A stretch of DNA of 64,000 nt from Hoeflea sp. (GCF_014359905.1 NZ_JACIYP010000002.1:120728-184727); one strand, 5' to 3'; shown: positions 19,363 to 28,528, numbered from the stretch's first letter. The notes: generated by a model from the letters alone, not told the origin. Numbers and translations are program-made.

Positions 19363-19422
19363 GCTTTTATAATAAGAAGAATACATGTAGGTGTCCGCCA
19401 AGATTCAAACAGGAGACGCCCC

Positions 19423-19806
19423 ATGTCCAACAACCTTCAGCTTCTCGTCGGCCGCGTGCTGCTGAGCATCATCTTCATCGTGTCCGGCTTCAATAAACTC
19501 GGCAGCGTCGAAGGCACGGCCGGCTACATCGCCAGCATGGGCATTCCCGCACCTGGCCTCACCGTCTGGCTCGTGATCGCACTCGAGCTCCTCGGCGGCA
19601 TCGCCATTCTCGTCGGCTTCTTCACCCGCTACGCAGCCTGGGCGCTGGCCGCCTTCTGTGTCGCTTCAGGCTATCTCGGACACTACCAGCCCGACGATCA
19701 GATGCAGATGATCAGCTTCATGAAGAACCTCGGCCTCGCCGGCGGCTTCCTGGTGTTGGCATCGGCTGGCGCAGGCGCCTATTCGGTGGATGCGCGCCGC
19801 GCCTGA
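19423..19806 (+). CDS. DoxX-family membrane protein
   Basis: 127 residues, four hydrophobic helices; LLVGRVLLSIIFIVSGFNKLGS at the N-terminus and FTRYAAWALAAFCVASGYLGHY in the middle are DoxX hallmarks. A strong AGGAG lies before the ATG. DoxX proteins are small inner-membrane proteins linked to redox and oxidative-stress handling; the reaction is not established. Preceded by a palindromic operator and followed by a terminator, so probably a regulated single-gene transcript. Confidence 0.88.
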   Translation: MSNNLQLLVGRVLLSIIFIVSGFNKLGSVEGTAGYIASMGIPAPGLTVWLVIALELLGGIAILVGFFTRYAAWALAAFCVASGYLGHYQPDDQMQMISFMKNLGLAGGFLVLASAGAGAYSVDARRA

Positions 19807-19834
19807 TCCTTCGATACGACAAGCATCGATCTCA

Positions 19835-19862
19835 AAGCCCGGTGCCGCAAGGCGCCGGGCTT
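19835..19862 (+). terminator. Terminator after doxX
   Basis: AAGCCCGGTGCC-GCAA-GGCGCCGGGCTT, a 12-bp stem with one G-T pair and a GCAA tetraloop, followed by CTTGCT with a short T-rich tail. Confidence 0.75.
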
Positions 19863-19889
19863 CTTGCTGCGCCGGTCAGAGACCGGCCA

Positions 19890-20207
19890 TCACGCCGCCG
19901 GCCTTCGCGCCGGACGACCAACCAGTCTGACGATGATCCAGATCGACGCGATGGCGAAGCCGAAGATCGAAGCCAGTTCAAGTGTCGGTGATCCGAAATA
20001 GCCGCTGCCGCCGGTGACCATCAACAACAGCCCGATCGTCAGGCCGCTTGTGAGGAGCACGCTGAGCATGGCCGGCGCGAACTCGCCGCGCAGGATTGCC
20101 GGGTCCGGGTTGGCGGCGGCGAGGCGGGTCAGAATGGCGAGCAGAAGCAGTGACGACAGAAACACTGCCGATCCAAGTGTGAATTGCATGATGAACCCCA
20201 CATCCAA
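19890..20207 (-). CDS. Small integral membrane protein, unknown function
   Basis: 105 residues with three predicted helices (FLSSLLLLAILTRL, AMLSVLLTSGLTIGLLLMV, ELASIFGFAIASIWIIVRL). No motif recognised. The ATG at 20189 (MQFTLGSAVF), with GGGG seven bases upstream, is a better start than 20207 and gives 99 residues. It converges with doxX. Confidence 0.6.
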   Translation of the reverse strand: MDVGFIMQFTLGSAVFLSSLLLLAILTRLAAANPDPAILRGEFAPAMLSVLLTSGLTIGLLLMVTGGSGYFGSPTLELASIFGFAIASIWIIVRLVGRPARRPAA

Positions 20208-20509
20208 AGTGCCCGGCGGCCCCTGCGCTTTCGATCAATCCGCGCTTGATCAAACGCCTGGTGCTGCGGGACGGTTGAACCGGGGGAGAGGCGGCTTCTT
20301 GGTTGGCGGAGCCATTCGGGGATCCGCAGCGCCAGCGACTTGGCCGGAGGGATGCGAAGGACGCGTGCAGGCCGGGTCTTTCCCGGATCAGGCGACTTTG
20401 CCTCAACGCCGAAAAAATTCAAGCAGGTCCCCCATGCGCCCGACAAATATAATTTGGATTTTTTGCACCGTCCGGTGATCCGATCAGGGAAGCGCCGCGT
20501 AAATTTCTG
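20208..20509. other. Intergenic region with no supported gene
   Basis: About 300 bases between the small membrane protein and the candidate small RNA. Contains TATAAT at 20448-20453 on the plus strand, without a convincing -35 at 17 bases. Open frames here have no family-like content. Confidence 0.4.
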
Positions 20510-20623
20510 CATAGGCCGCAGACGATGTTCCCCCCCGATCTGACATTCTGCGGCTTATCTGGTTGTCGGGGTTCCCGATCCCCCGTCGCCATGGCCGTCT
20601 CTTCGTGAGACGGCCTTTTTTTT
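20510..20623 (+). ncRNA. Candidate small RNA (3' part) ending in a strong terminator
   Basis: Three consecutive hairpins on the plus strand, not overlapping any supported gene: GCCGCAGA/TCTGCGGC (20515-20522 with 20547-20554), whose 24-base loop holds seven consecutive C; TCGGG-GTT-CCCGA at 20566-20578; and a terminator stem at 20593-20615 with eight T. The nearest plus-strand gene upstream is doxX, which has its own terminator, so the RNA is unassigned. C-rich single-stranded loops are a common targeting feature of alphaproteobacterial trans-acting sRNAs. The 5' end is unknown. Confidence 0.5.
20593..20623 (+). terminator. Strong intrinsic terminator without an annotated upstream gene
   Basis: GGCCGTCTC-TTCGT-GAGACGGCC followed by TTTTTTTT. 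On the opposite strand, which would serve hisG, the hairpin is preceded by A rather than followed by T, so it acts on plus-strand transcripts. Confidence 0.88.
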
Positions 20624-20642
20624 GGGGTATCGCCGGGGAAAT

Positions 20643-21338
20643 TCAGAGCGCGGACCGGACCGCCGCGATGAGGGCGCCAACGCGGGGGTCCGCGTCATGC
20701 GACGGCTTGCGGGCGCGCACCAGGCAGGCTTCTGATTTGAGGATCACACCGTCGGACAGGATCCGCAGATGATTGGCCGAAAGGGTCGAGCCTGTCGAGG
20801 TGATGTCGACAATGATGTCGGCGGCGCCCGATGCCGGCGCGCCCTCGGTGGCGCCCAGGCTCTCGACAATCCGGTAAAGCTGGATGCCATGGCGGGTGGA
20901 GAAGAAGCTTTGCGTCAGACGCCAGTATTTGGTGGCGATCGCCAGCCGGCGGCCGTGGCGGGCGCGGAAATCGGCGGCCACGTCGCCCAGATCGGCCATG
21001 CTGTCGACATCCTTCCAGATGTCGGGCACGGCCACCACCACGTCGGCATGGCCGAAGCCAAGCCGCGCGGCAATTTCGACGCGCTCGTCGGCGCGCGGCA
21101 GGCTCTCGCGCACCAGATCCTCGCCGGTGACGCCGAAATCGACGGCACCCGCGCCCAGTTCCCGGGCGATTTCCGAGGCTGACAGGAACGCCACCTCGAC
21201 GCCGTCGATGCCCTCGATGCGGCCGCGGTAGCTGCGGTCATTGCCGATCGCCGACACGCCGAGTCCGGCGCGCTCAAACACCGCGACGGCGTCCTCCTTC
21301 ATCCGGCCCTTGGACGGAAGCGCAATGGTCAATGTCAT
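20643..21338 (-). CDS. hisG: ATP phosphoribosyltransferase, short form
   Basis: 231 residues from ATG 21338 ([18 protein letters not shown]), the catalytic-subunit N-terminus; [10 protein letters not shown] and the PRPP-loop-like [18 protein letters not shown] are visible. It catalyses the first step of histidine synthesis (ATP + PRPP). The C-terminal ACT-like regulatory domain of long HisG is absent, so it needs HisZ, encoded directly upstream in ATGA overlap. Last gene of hisS-hisZ-hisG. Confidence 0.95.
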   Translation of the reverse strand: MTLTIALPSKGRMKEDAVAVFERAGLGVSAIGNDRSYRGRIEGIDGVEVAFLSASEIARELGAGAVDFGVTGEDLVRESLPRADERVEIAARLGFGHADVVVAVPDIWKDVDSMADLGDVAADFRARHGRRLAIATKYWRLTQSFFSTRHGIQLYRIVESLGATEGAPASGAADIIVDITSTGSTLSANHLRILSDGVILKSEACLVRARKPSHDADPRVGALIAAVRSAL

Positions 21339-22456
21339 CGGCCTGCCCTCACGGTTTCGATCCGGTCGAGCCACAGCGAAAAGCCCACGGCGGGGATCGG
21401 GTCTTGCGCGCCGAGCAGCGCCATCAGCCGGTCGAAACGGCCGCCGCCCGCAAGCACCAGACCCGCCTCGCCTGCCGCGACCTCGAACACGAGCCCGGTG
21501 TAATAATCAAGCGGACGGCCGAACGCCGCGCGCCAGTGCATCTGCGCCAGATCCTCGCCGCGCTCGGACAGGGCGGAAAGGCGAGCCTCGAAACTCGATT
21601 GCGCGGCGGCGATATCAAGCCCCGCGTCGCGGGCAAAATCCGCCAGCGCGCCGGCGGCGCGGTCGAGGGCCACATCCAGCGTCAGGAACGCCTTCAGCGC
21701 CTCCAGCGACCTGGCCGACAGCCGGGTGGAGGCGAGCGCCTGCTTGTCCATCAGCCGGGCGGTGATCTCGGCGGGCGAGCGGCTGGCGTGGGTCGAATAG
21801 CCTGTGGCCTCCATGACGCTTTCGATATGCGCCTCGAGGCCTCGCGCGTCGCCGCTGGCGAGATATTCCGCAACCGCGCCATCGGGTGCCGCCGCTTCTT
21901 CGGGGCTTGCCAGCCGCGCGATCATGGCGCTCAGCGCCTGCTCGTTGCCGAAGGCGTGGATCAGCCGCTTCTGCCATCCGGCGGGAAGGCCAAGGCCGGC
22001 GACGACAGCCTCGAACACCGACTGATCGCCGAGTGTGATCGTGAGCGCGCGACCCGGCACGAACTGCGCCACCAGCGCTCGCGCATCGGAGACCGCCCTT
22101 GCATCGGCGCGCGCCTCGTCAGGCTCGCCCAGATCCTCGATGCCAGCCTGGAAAAACTCGTTGGCGCCATCGCGGCGCTGGCGGAACACCTGGCCGAGAT
22201 AGGAGTAGCGCCGCGGCGTGGCCACGCCTTCGGCAATATGGGCGCGGCAGACCGGAATGGTGAATTCGGGCCTGAGGCAGAGGCTCTCGCCGGTCTCGGA
22301 TTCAGTGAGGAAAATGCGCCGCCGCAGATCCTCGCCGGCCATGTCGAGGAACGGCTCGGCCGGCTGGATCACCGGGATGTCGACGCGGGTCGCTTGAAGC
22401 GATTCAAGCGCGCTTGCGAGATCCGTGGCGAACACGGGGGCTCCCAACTGGGTCAT
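21335..22456 (-). CDS. hisZ: ATP phosphoribosyltransferase regulatory subunit
   Basis: 373 residues, a HisRS-like class II fold without the anticodon-binding domain. [17 protein letters not shown] corresponds to HisRS motif 2, and [19 protein letters not shown] to the histidine-binding region. It forms a hetero-octamer with short HisG and confers histidine feedback inhibition. Start chosen at ATG 22456 ([13 protein letters not shown]); the in-frame ATG at 22507 lies inside a repeat element and is rejected. ATGA overlap with hisG. Confidence 0.93.
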   Translation of the reverse strand: MTQLGAPVFATDLASALESLQATRVDIPVIQPAEPFLDMAGEDLRRRIFLTESETGESLCLRPEFTIPVCRAHIAEGVATPRRYSYLGQVFRQRRDGANEFFQAGIEDLGEPDEARADARAVSDARALVAQFVPGRALTITLGDQSVFEAVVAGLGLPAGWQKRLIHAFGNEQALSAMIARLASPEEAAAPDGAVAEYLASGDARGLEAHIESVMEATGYSTHASRSPAEITARLMDKQALASTRLSARSLEALKAFLTLDVALDRAAGALADFARDAGLDIAAAQSSFEARLSALSERGEDLAQMHWRAAFGRPLDYYTGLVFEVAAGEAGLVLAGGGRFDRLMALLGAQDPIPAVGFSLWLDRIETVRAGR

Positions 22457-22481
22457 TACCCCTCCCCAATCTGACGTAGAG

Positions 22482-22643
22482 AAGACCCCTCCCCAACCCC
22501 TCCCCACAAGGGGGAGGGGCTAGTCCGTCGCAAATCGAATCCAAGAAATCCAACAGCCATCAAACGAAGCCAGAGGACTAAACCTGAAGGGCGAGCCAGG
22601 TTAAGCCCCTCCCCCTTGTGGGGAGGGGTTGGGGAGGGGTCTT
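22482..22643. repeat. Palindromic intergenic element with 40-bp inverted arms
   Basis: Bases 22482-22521 and 22604-22643 are reverse complements over 40 bases (pyrimidine-rich CCCCTCCCCAACCCCTCCCC... and its complement). They enclose ~82 bases that contain a second pair TAGTCC/GGACTA. The element lies between hisS and hisZ. It resembles dispersed palindromic repeats that are abundant in rhizobial genomes; it could act as a transcript hairpin separating hisS from hisZG. Confidence 0.85.
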
Positions 22644-22672
22644 TTTTCAGACTCAGTAAAAAGGCTCCCACG

Positions 22673-24340
22673 TCATACATCCTGGGCATCCGACGCCTGT
22701 TCGGCGAGGATGCGCTTCACGGTGACGACGAGATCGGCCTCGTCGACCAGATGCTCGCCCGCCTTGGCCTCGCGCCATTGCGCATTGTCGGTGATGGTCT
22801 CGGCGATGCGCTTGCCCTCGATCAGGTCCTTGACGATGACCTTGCCTTCCGCCTTTTCGTTGCCGCCCTGGATGATGGCGATCGGCGCACCGCGGCGGTC
22901 GGCGTAGCGGAGCTGCTTGGGGAAGTCCTTGGGGTTGCCCTGGAACAACTCGACCGGGATGGCGGGGCCTTTAGGCTGGCCGTCGGCATCAAGCGGGTTC
23001 AATGCGGTGCGCAACTCTTGCGCCATCCTGGCGTAATCGCCGACGCGGTCGCGGTCCATGATCGTCACGAGGATCGGGCCCGAGGCCGCCTCGCCCGAGA
23101 GCTTGCCGAGATTTTTCAGCGCCGTCATCAGCCGCGACACGCCGATGGAGAAACCAGTGGCAGGCACTGGCTGGCCCATGAAGCGCGACACCAGCCCGTC
23201 ATAACGCCCGCCGCCGCCGACGGAGCCGAACTGCACCTTCTGGCCCTTCTCATTGGTGACATCAAACAACAGCTCGGCCTCGAAGACCGGGCCGGTGTAG
23301 TATTCGAGGCCGCGGACGACGGAGGGGTCAAATCGGATCCGCTTTGAGCCGTAGCCTGCGGCTGCCGTCAATTTGAAGATTTCCTCAAGCTCTTGAATAG
23401 CTTTCCTTCCAGCCTCTGTCTCGCCAACGGTCGCCTCCAAACCCACAATCGTATTCATGTTGGAGTAGCAGAATTCCTCCGGCGGAGATGTGCCGAAGTC
23501 GTGGGATGCAGACAGCTCGTCCTCTGTAACATGGTAACGATCATCATCCTTCCGAGCCCAACCAGAACTACTTTGAGAGATCAAATAGGCTTGAACAATG
23601 TTGATCTGGTTGTCGGTCAACCCTGCGCCTGGTGCAAAGTCCCCCTCGCCCTCGCTTCCACCATCCCAGCGGCCCTTACCGAGCAACAGCTTCACGCCCT
23701 CAATGCCGAACTTGTCGAGCTTGTCGATGGCGCGCAGCACGGTGAGCCGCTTGCCGGCGTTCTCCTCGCCACCAAGCCCGATCGCCTCCATCACCCCATC
23801 CAGAACCTTGCGGTTGTTCACCCTGATCACATAATCCCCGCGGGCGATGCCGAGGGCTTCCATGGTGTCGGCCATCATCATGCACATTTCGGCGTCCGCG
23901 GAGACGCCCGGCGCGCCGACGATGTCGGCGTCGAACTGCATGAACTGGCGAAAACGGCCGGGGCCGGGCTTTTCGTTGCGGAACACCCAGCCCGCCCGGT
24001 AGGTGCGGTAGGGCAGCTGGATGTCGTTGAAATTCTCGGCAACGTGGCGGGCGAGCGGCGCGGTCAGGTCGTAGCGCAGGCTCAGCCACTGCTCGTCATC
24101 GTCCTGGAAGGAGAACACGCCCTCATTCGGGCGATCCTGGTCGGGCAGGAATTTTCCCAGCGCATCGGTGTATTCGACGAAGGGGGTTTCCACCGGCTCG
24201 AAGCCGAAGCGCTCATAGACCTGGCGGATCTTGCCCATCATCTCATCGGTGGCGCGGATATCGCCGGGCGAGCGGTCGGGAAATCCACGCGCCAGCCGGG
24301 CCTTGAGCTTCTGGGGCTTCTTCTGCTTGGTGTCGGACAT
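22673..24340 (-). CDS. hisS: Histidyl-tRNA synthetase
   Basis: 555 residues from ATG 24340 ([22 protein letters not shown]). Class II motifs: [16 protein letters not shown] (motif 2 start) and [15 protein letters not shown]; the HisRS signatures [17 protein letters not shown] and GGGGRYDGL; then the anticodon-binding domain ending QASDAQDV. It charges tRNA-His. Relatives I remember are ~500 residues; the excess lies around residues 227-320, where base composition drops (see findings). The start is preceded at once by a terminator-like hairpin and lacks a clear Shine-Dalgarno sequence. Confidence 0.95.
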   Translation of the reverse strand: MSDTKQKKPQKLKARLARGFPDRSPGDIRATDEMMGKIRQVYERFGFEPVETPFVEYTDALGKFLPDQDRPNEGVFSFQDDDEQWLSLRYDLTAPLARHVAENFNDIQLPYRTYRAGWVFRNEKPGPGRFRQFMQFDADIVGAPGVSADAEMCMMMADTMEALGIARGDYVIRVNNRKVLDGVMEAIGLGGEENAGKRLTVLRAIDKLDKFGIEGVKLLLGKGRWDGGSEGEGDFAPGAGLTDNQINIVQAYLISQSSSGWARKDDDRYHVTEDELSASHDFGTSPPEEFCYSNMNTIVGLEATVGETEAGRKAIQELEEIFKLTAAAGYGSKRIRFDPSVVRGLEYYTGPVFEAELLFDVTNEKGQKVQFGSVGGGGRYDGLVSRFMGQPVPATGFSIGVSRLMTALKNLGKLSGEAASGPILVTIMDRDRVGDYARMAQELRTALNPLDADGQPKGPAIPVELFQGNPKDFPKQLRYADRRGAPIAIIQGGNEKAEGKVIVKDLIEGKRIAETITDNAQWREAKAGEHLVDEADLVVTVKRILAEQASDAQDV

Positions 24341-24342
24341 GA

Positions 24343-24402
24343 AAAAGGGCCTGCGAAAGGAGAAACGGTTTGTTGCGCTTCTCCTATCCGACAGGCCCTT
24401 TT
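24343..24402 (-). promoter_or_regulatory. Hairpin in the hisS leader, adjoining the start codon
   Basis: AAAAGGGCCTG at 24343-24353 pairs perfectly over 11 bp with CAGGCCCTTTT at 24392-24402. A second pair GGAGAA/TTCTCC (24359-24364 with 24379-24384) is nested inside. On the minus strand the stem ends in TTTTTC directly before the hisS ATG (24340), giving a terminator shape in the 5' leader. It could attenuate transcription or hide the start region. Confidence 0.55.
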
Positions 24403-24491
24403 GCTGCAAGGCTTGCGCGGTCCTGGGGTTGGGGCCTGGCCGTTTCCGGCCAGACCCCCTCACCTATCCTGAAGACGATCCTGACAAAGCC

Positions 24492-25007
24492 TCAATAATA
24501 GGGAGAGCGGCATTCGCGGCGCGGGCCGTTGTAAGGCTGGAACGTGTTGGACCGCACATCATAGGAGCGGTACTTGGCGCTGCACCAGCTCACATGCTGC
24601 GGGTTGGAGCTGCCCGGGCGAACGATGATATTGTTGTTGTTCATGGCGCCGCCGATGATCGCGCCGAGCGCGAAGGCTGCCGGCGGGAACCAGTAGCCAT
24701 TGTACTGGCGATAGCCGCGACGCTTGTCGCGATAGCCGCGGTGTCCATTGTAGTAGCCATGGTTGTTGTGCCGGTAGAAGCCGCGCCGACTGTCGCGCCG
24801 GTCGCGGTAGTCGCGCCTGTCGCGAAAGTCGCGGCGGCTGTGGCGGTCAAAACGCCTGTTGTCGCGGTACTGGACCTCGACAAGGCCGGTGGGGCTTGTG
24901 ATCTCAATGGCCGGCTTCTGCACGATCATCGGCGCAGCGCCTGCGGGCGCGATCGCCGCAAGGCAGAAAGATGCCGATACGATGGTCTTCATTATTGTTT
25001 TCAGCAT
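24492..25007 (-). CDS. BA14K-family secreted protein
   Basis: 171 residues. Signal peptide [20 protein letters not shown], an Arg/Asp/Tyr-rich repetitive middle ([15 protein letters not shown]), a hydrophobic Gly-rich segment ([14 protein letters not shown]), and the C-terminal BA14K motif [22 protein letters not shown]...RRECRSPYY. In Brucella the family was described as an immunoreactive, lectin-like 14-kDa protein; in rhizobia members occur in many copies with unclear envelope roles. Likely periplasmic or outer-membrane associated. Monocistronic. Confidence 0.88.
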   Translation of the reverse strand: MLKTIMKTIVSASFCLAAIAPAGAAPMIVQKPAIEITSPTGLVEVQYRDNRRFDRHSRRDFRDRRDYRDRRDSRRGFYRHNNHGYYNGHRGYRDKRRGYRQYNGYWFPPAAFALGAIIGGAMNNNNIIVRPGSSNPQHVSWCSAKYRSYDVRSNTFQPYNGPRRECRSPYY

Positions 25008-25359
25008 GTCTCATTCCTCATGTCGCATTACATTTGTCCCGTCACGCATTCAACGCGGTGGGCGAGTGATGGTTCCTTTGGCCCTGCGCGATTCTGCCTC
25101 ACCGCGAGGGGAACCTGACCCGGGTGCAGGCCGACGATCGGGGGACCGGTGCGAAATCGATCTCGTTTCCCTGAGCCTTGTTATGTCCTTGGCTTTTCAA
25201 TGCGGTGATCGTCAGTCACAAGTATAGGCTTGCCGGATTGAATGCTCTCTGAACTGTCCGTTCATCGCACGTTCAGGAAGCGCCGCCCCCGCGCTGCGGC
25301 GCGTCCTGCCTGTGGATATCGAAAGACCGGATCGACAGGCCGCGGCAGCCGCGCAATAG
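25008..25359. other. Divergent intergenic region between BA14K and EamA genes
   Basis: 352 bases that should hold both promoters. A GC-rich hairpin GCGCCGC...GCGGCGC lies at 25280-25302. No gene supported. Confidence 0.45.
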
Positions 25360-26274
25360 GTGGTGGCTTCGCCTTCCCCGCACTCCTGCGAAAGCGGTGC
25401 TGACTTGCGCCTGGTTCTGCTCACTGCCCTCACGATGATGGCGTTTGCCGCAAATTCGGTCCTCGGCCGGATGGCCACCGGTTCCGGCGCCACGGCGCTG
25501 ATCGATCCGGCGAGCTATTCCGCCGTCAGGCTTTTGAGCGGCGCCGCGATGCTGTGGGTGCTGGTAATCGTTACCGGCAACGGGGGAAAAGGCAAGGCGC
25601 TTGCGCCGTCGGGCTCCTGGGGCTCTGCGTTTGCGCTGTTTGCCTATGCGACAGCGTTTTCCTACGCCTATGTGGCGCTCGACACCGGCACCGGCGCGCT
25701 CATCCTGTTTGCCTGTGTGCAGGCGACGATGATCGGCTGGAGCCTCAGGGAAGGCGACCGGCCGTCAAGGATCGAATGGCTGGGACTGATCACGGCCTTT
25801 GGCGCGTTCGTCTGGCTGGTTTCGCCGGGGCTATCGGCGCCGGACCCGCTGGCGGCAGCTGCGATGGCACTGTCTGGCATCGCCTGGGGCGTCTATTCAC
25901 TGCGCGGCCGAAACCTGGCCGATCCGCTGAAGGCGACAGCCGGCAATTTCCTCATGTCATCGGCATTCGTCGCGCCGCTGGCGGTCGTCGTTCTCGCCGC
26001 GCAACTGCCGGTGCACGCGAGCCTGCGCGGCCTGGCGCTCGCCACGCTTTCGGGCGCGGTCACGTCGGGGCTTGGCTATGCGCTGTGGTACCGCGCCCTC
26101 AGGCAGATCGGCGCGGCCCAGGGCGCCATCGTGCAATTGACCGTGCCGGTGATAGCGGCGATCGGCGGCGTGCTGCTGCTGGACGAAGACTGGACGCTGC
26201 GGCTGATCCTGTCGTCACTGCTGATCCTGGGCGGTGTGGCCATGGCGATCCTGGCCAAGCAGCGAAGGGTTTGA
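25360..26274 (+). CDS. EamA/DMT-superfamily transporter
   Basis: 304 residues with ten predicted helices in two EamA repeats; LLTALTMMAFAANSVLGRMA at the start and ALWYRALRQIGAAQGAIVQLTVPVIAAIGGVLLLDE in the second repeat are typical. It transports a small metabolite or drug across the inner membrane, direction and substrate unknown. The start is uncertain: GTG at 25360 or 25363 gives a short hydrophilic leader, and TTG at 25405 would start close to helix 1. Confidence 0.87.
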   Translation: MVASPSPHSCESGADLRLVLLTALTMMAFAANSVLGRMATGSGATALIDPASYSAVRLLSGAAMLWVLVIVTGNGGKGKALAPSGSWGSAFALFAYATAFSYAYVALDTGTGALILFACVQATMIGWSLREGDRPSRIEWLGLITAFGAFVWLVSPGLSAPDPLAAAAMALSGIAWGVYSLRGRNLADPLKATAGNFLMSSAFVAPLAVVVLAAQLPVHASLRGLALATLSGAVTSGLGYALWYRALRQIGAAQGAIVQLTVPVIAAIGGVLLLDEDWTLRLILSSLLILGGVAMAILAKQRRV

Positions 26275-26465
26275 ACTCCAAGTCACGGCTGCAATGCGCG
26301 GCAGGTCCCGCTCTTGACCCAGCCGCCGATGATTTTGGCGGCATGAACGTGCTGTTGCTCGCCGCGCGGAGGCGCTGAGCATTCTGTTACAGCCAACAAC
26401 GATGGCGTCTCCGGACTCCATTGCACTTCCCGGCATCACATATACCCGCCGATGTGGCTCAAGCC

Positions 26466-26818
26466 TCAAGCCTTGCCGCGCTTGCGCAGCTTGTGGGTCA
26501 GCGCAAGGCGGATGCAATGGGACAGCGCTTCCTGTCAACCGGCTGTCCCGCTTGCATCACGATCGCTCTGTTGCCCTCAAAGGTGAGCGTGTCCGAATGG
26601 AGCGCGCGGAATTCCTCGACCAGACCTGTGTGGCAGATGAACATCAGCGCCACATTCCCGCCGGCGCGCGGCCGGATCCGGACCGAACTGCCGATGTCGG
26701 CCCCGACCGGGGTGAAGCTCTGCTCTCCCCATATCAGGCTTTCGGCAAGCGGGCCGACGTTCGGCGTCGCCGCCGCCACGTCATGGATCAGCGTCTTCAA
26801 CTCCGTCGGTTTCATCAC
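26466..26818 (-). pseudogene. DUF1801-family gene with a single-base frameshift
   Basis: From ATG 26818 the frame reads as a DUF1801 protein (SLIWGEQSFTPVG, VRIRPRAGGNVALMFICHTGLVEEF, EGNRAIVM) but stops at 26498 after an atypical CPIASALR. In the next frame the expected family end QEALSHCIRLALTHKLRKRG continues to a stop at 26466. The total of 353 bases is one short of an intact 117-codon gene, and the break lies near 26530. Either a recent -1 frameshift or a sequencing error. The ATG overlaps the tag stop by four bases. Confidence 0.75.
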
Positions 26819-27447
26819 GGGCGTTTGAGCGCCGCCCGCGCGGCCTCGACCTCGGCGCGGCAGCAGCAGCCTTCGAGGTGATCATTGACGAGCCCCATCG
26901 CCTGCATGAAGGCATAGACCGTGGTCGGGCCGACAAAGCTCCAGCCGCGCTTCTTCAGATCCTTCGAGAGCCGGGTGGAGACGGCTGTGGTCGGATTGGC
27001 GGTCAAGGTGGCGTAGTCCAACGTGGCGGGGCGTTCATCGGGCCCGGGCTCATGGCTCCAGAAATAGCGGGCGAGCGAGCCGAATTCGTCGACCATCTCG
27101 ATCGCGCGACTGGCATTGTTGATGGTCGAGACGATCTTGCCGCGATGCCGCACAATGCCCTTGTCCGCCAGCAGCCGCTCGATGTCGCTGTCGTCAAAAC
27201 GGGCGACCTTGTTGAAATCGAAGCCCGCGAAGCCGGCGCGGAAATTCTCGCGTTTGCGCAGGATCGTGAGCCACGACAGGCCCGACTGGAACCCCTCCAG
27301 GCAGATCTTCTCGAACAGCCGTATATCATCCGTCACCGGACGGCCCCATTCGGCATCGTGATAGGTCAGGTAATCGGGCAGAGTGCCAGGCCAGAAGCAG
27401 CGCGTCTGACCATCCTCCGAAACGATCAGACCGTTGTCATGCGCCAT
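26815..27447 (-). CDS. tag: DNA-3-methyladenine glycosylase I
   Basis: 210 residues. RCFWPGTLPDYLTYHDAEWGRPV at the N-terminus (Cys17, His30 as zinc ligands), FEKICLEGFQSGLSWLTIL, NNASRAI, GWSFVGPTTVYAFMQAMGLVNDHLEGC with the second His/Cys pair of the zinc snap. Tag removes 3-methyladenine from alkylated DNA. It starts at ATG 27447 and overlaps the DUF1801 start by ATGA, so the two form an operon. Confidence 0.93.
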   Translation of the reverse strand: MAHDNGLIVSEDGQTRCFWPGTLPDYLTYHDAEWGRPVTDDIRLFEKICLEGFQSGLSWLTILRKRENFRAGFAGFDFNKVARFDDSDIERLLADKGIVRHRGKIVSTINNASRAIEMVDEFGSLARYFWSHEPGPDERPATLDYATLTANPTTAVSTRLSKDLKKRGWSFVGPTTVYAFMQAMGLVNDHLEGCCCRAEVEAARAALKRP

Positions 27448-27698
27448 GATTTTGCTCCATCGACCTGCCGTCGCCCGTGGTTAATCGGGAATCGGCGGCA
27501 ATTAAGCTGGCGTTCACCGCGTTTGGCAAGGCGGCGATAACCCTAAGAAGAGGTTTCCGGACAAAGCGGCAGTTTATGAATGCCGATTCACCAATTGATT
27601 CCGACCCGCACCCCAGCATGCCCCCGGATGCAGGGCCGGCGGCGCGAAGCGGCGGTGGCGTTCTGCCAGAATCAGACGAAAGGTATTGGGTCCGTCCG

Positions 27699-28466
27699 AT
27701 GAAAAAAATCGCTCTTCTCATGATGTCAGGCGCGGCGTTCAGCCTCGCTTCCCTCGTAACACCCGCCCTTGCAAGCGACCGCTACGGCCAGCGCCCGCCG
27801 GTGGTGCTGAGCCCGGACCTGTCCGCGCCCTGGGTCATGCAGCTCGGCGGCCAGGCGGCGCCGCGCGGCGGCGTGGTCTACCGGACCCAGCCAAAGGTCG
27901 TCCGGGCGCCTGCACCTCAGAACCGCACGCTCAGAAGCGAGCCGCGCCGGGTGACAAATGCGGCGCTGGCAGCACCCCGGGCGAAACCCGCACCTGTCCG
28001 ACAGGTCGATCCGCAGTTCCTGCCACAGACGGTGTCCTATGAGGGCAACCAAAAGGCGGGAACCATCATCATCGATACCAGAGCGCGTTTCCTGTACCAC
28101 GTCATGGGCGATGGCCAGGCGCGTCGCTACGGCGTCGGCGTCGGCAAGGAGGGGCACGCCTGGAGCGGCACCGAGAAGGTGAGCCGCAAGGCGGAATGGC
28201 CGGACTGGCGCCCGCCGGCCGAAATGATCAAGCGCGTGCGCGAGAAGGAAGGCCGGATCCTGCCCGTGCACATGGCCGGCGGACCGGAAAATCCGCTTGG
28301 CGCCCGGGCGCTGTATCTTGGATCGACGCTCTACCGCATTCACGGCACCAACCAGCCCTGGACCATCGGGCAGGCAGTGTCGTCGGGCTGCATCCGCATG
28401 CGCAACGAGGATGTCACCGAGCTTTACGAGCGCGTGTCTGTTGGCGCCAAGGTTATCGTGATGTAG
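27699..28466 (+). CDS. L,D-transpeptidase (YkuD/ErfK family), exported
   Basis: 255 residues from ATG 27699, with a signal peptide (KKIALLMMSGAAFSLASLVTPALA). The YkuD catalytic motif HGTN...SSGCIRM is complete (His in YRIHGTNQPW, Cys231). In rhizobia, which grow polarly, these periplasmic enzymes form 3-3 crosslinks in peptidoglycan or attach outer-membrane proteins to it. Residues ~60-110 are a Pro/Arg-rich linker. Close paralogue of the next gene. The in-frame ATG at 27477 gives no signal peptide at the N-terminus and is rejected. Confidence 0.92.
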   Translation: MKKIALLMMSGAAFSLASLVTPALASDRYGQRPPVVLSPDLSAPWVMQLGGQAAPRGGVVYRTQPKVVRAPAPQNRTLRSEPRRVTNAALAAPRAKPAPVRQVDPQFLPQTVSYEGNQKAGTIIIDTRARFLYHVMGDGQARRYGVGVGKEGHAWSGTEKVSRKAEWPDWRPPAEMIKRVREKEGRILPVHMAGGPENPLGARALYLGSTLYRIHGTNQPWTIGQAVSSGCIRMRNEDVTELYERVSVGAKVIVM

Positions 28467-28492
28467 CCAAGCGTCTGTTTCGGACTTTCTTG

Positions 28493-28528
28493 AAACCCGG
28501 CCCGGCTATTACGCTCAGGCCGGGTTTT
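28493..28528 (+). terminator. Terminator after the first L,D-transpeptidase gene
   Basis: AAACCCGGCC (28493-28502) pairs with GGCCGGGTTT (28518-28527), 10 bp, 15-base loop, and runs into TTTTT. Confidence 0.82.

Noticed and set aside
24341..24402. T-box riboswitch before hisS
   Set aside because: No specifier loop or T-box sequence is visible, and T-boxes are not known in alphaproteobacteria; listed only as a hairpin.
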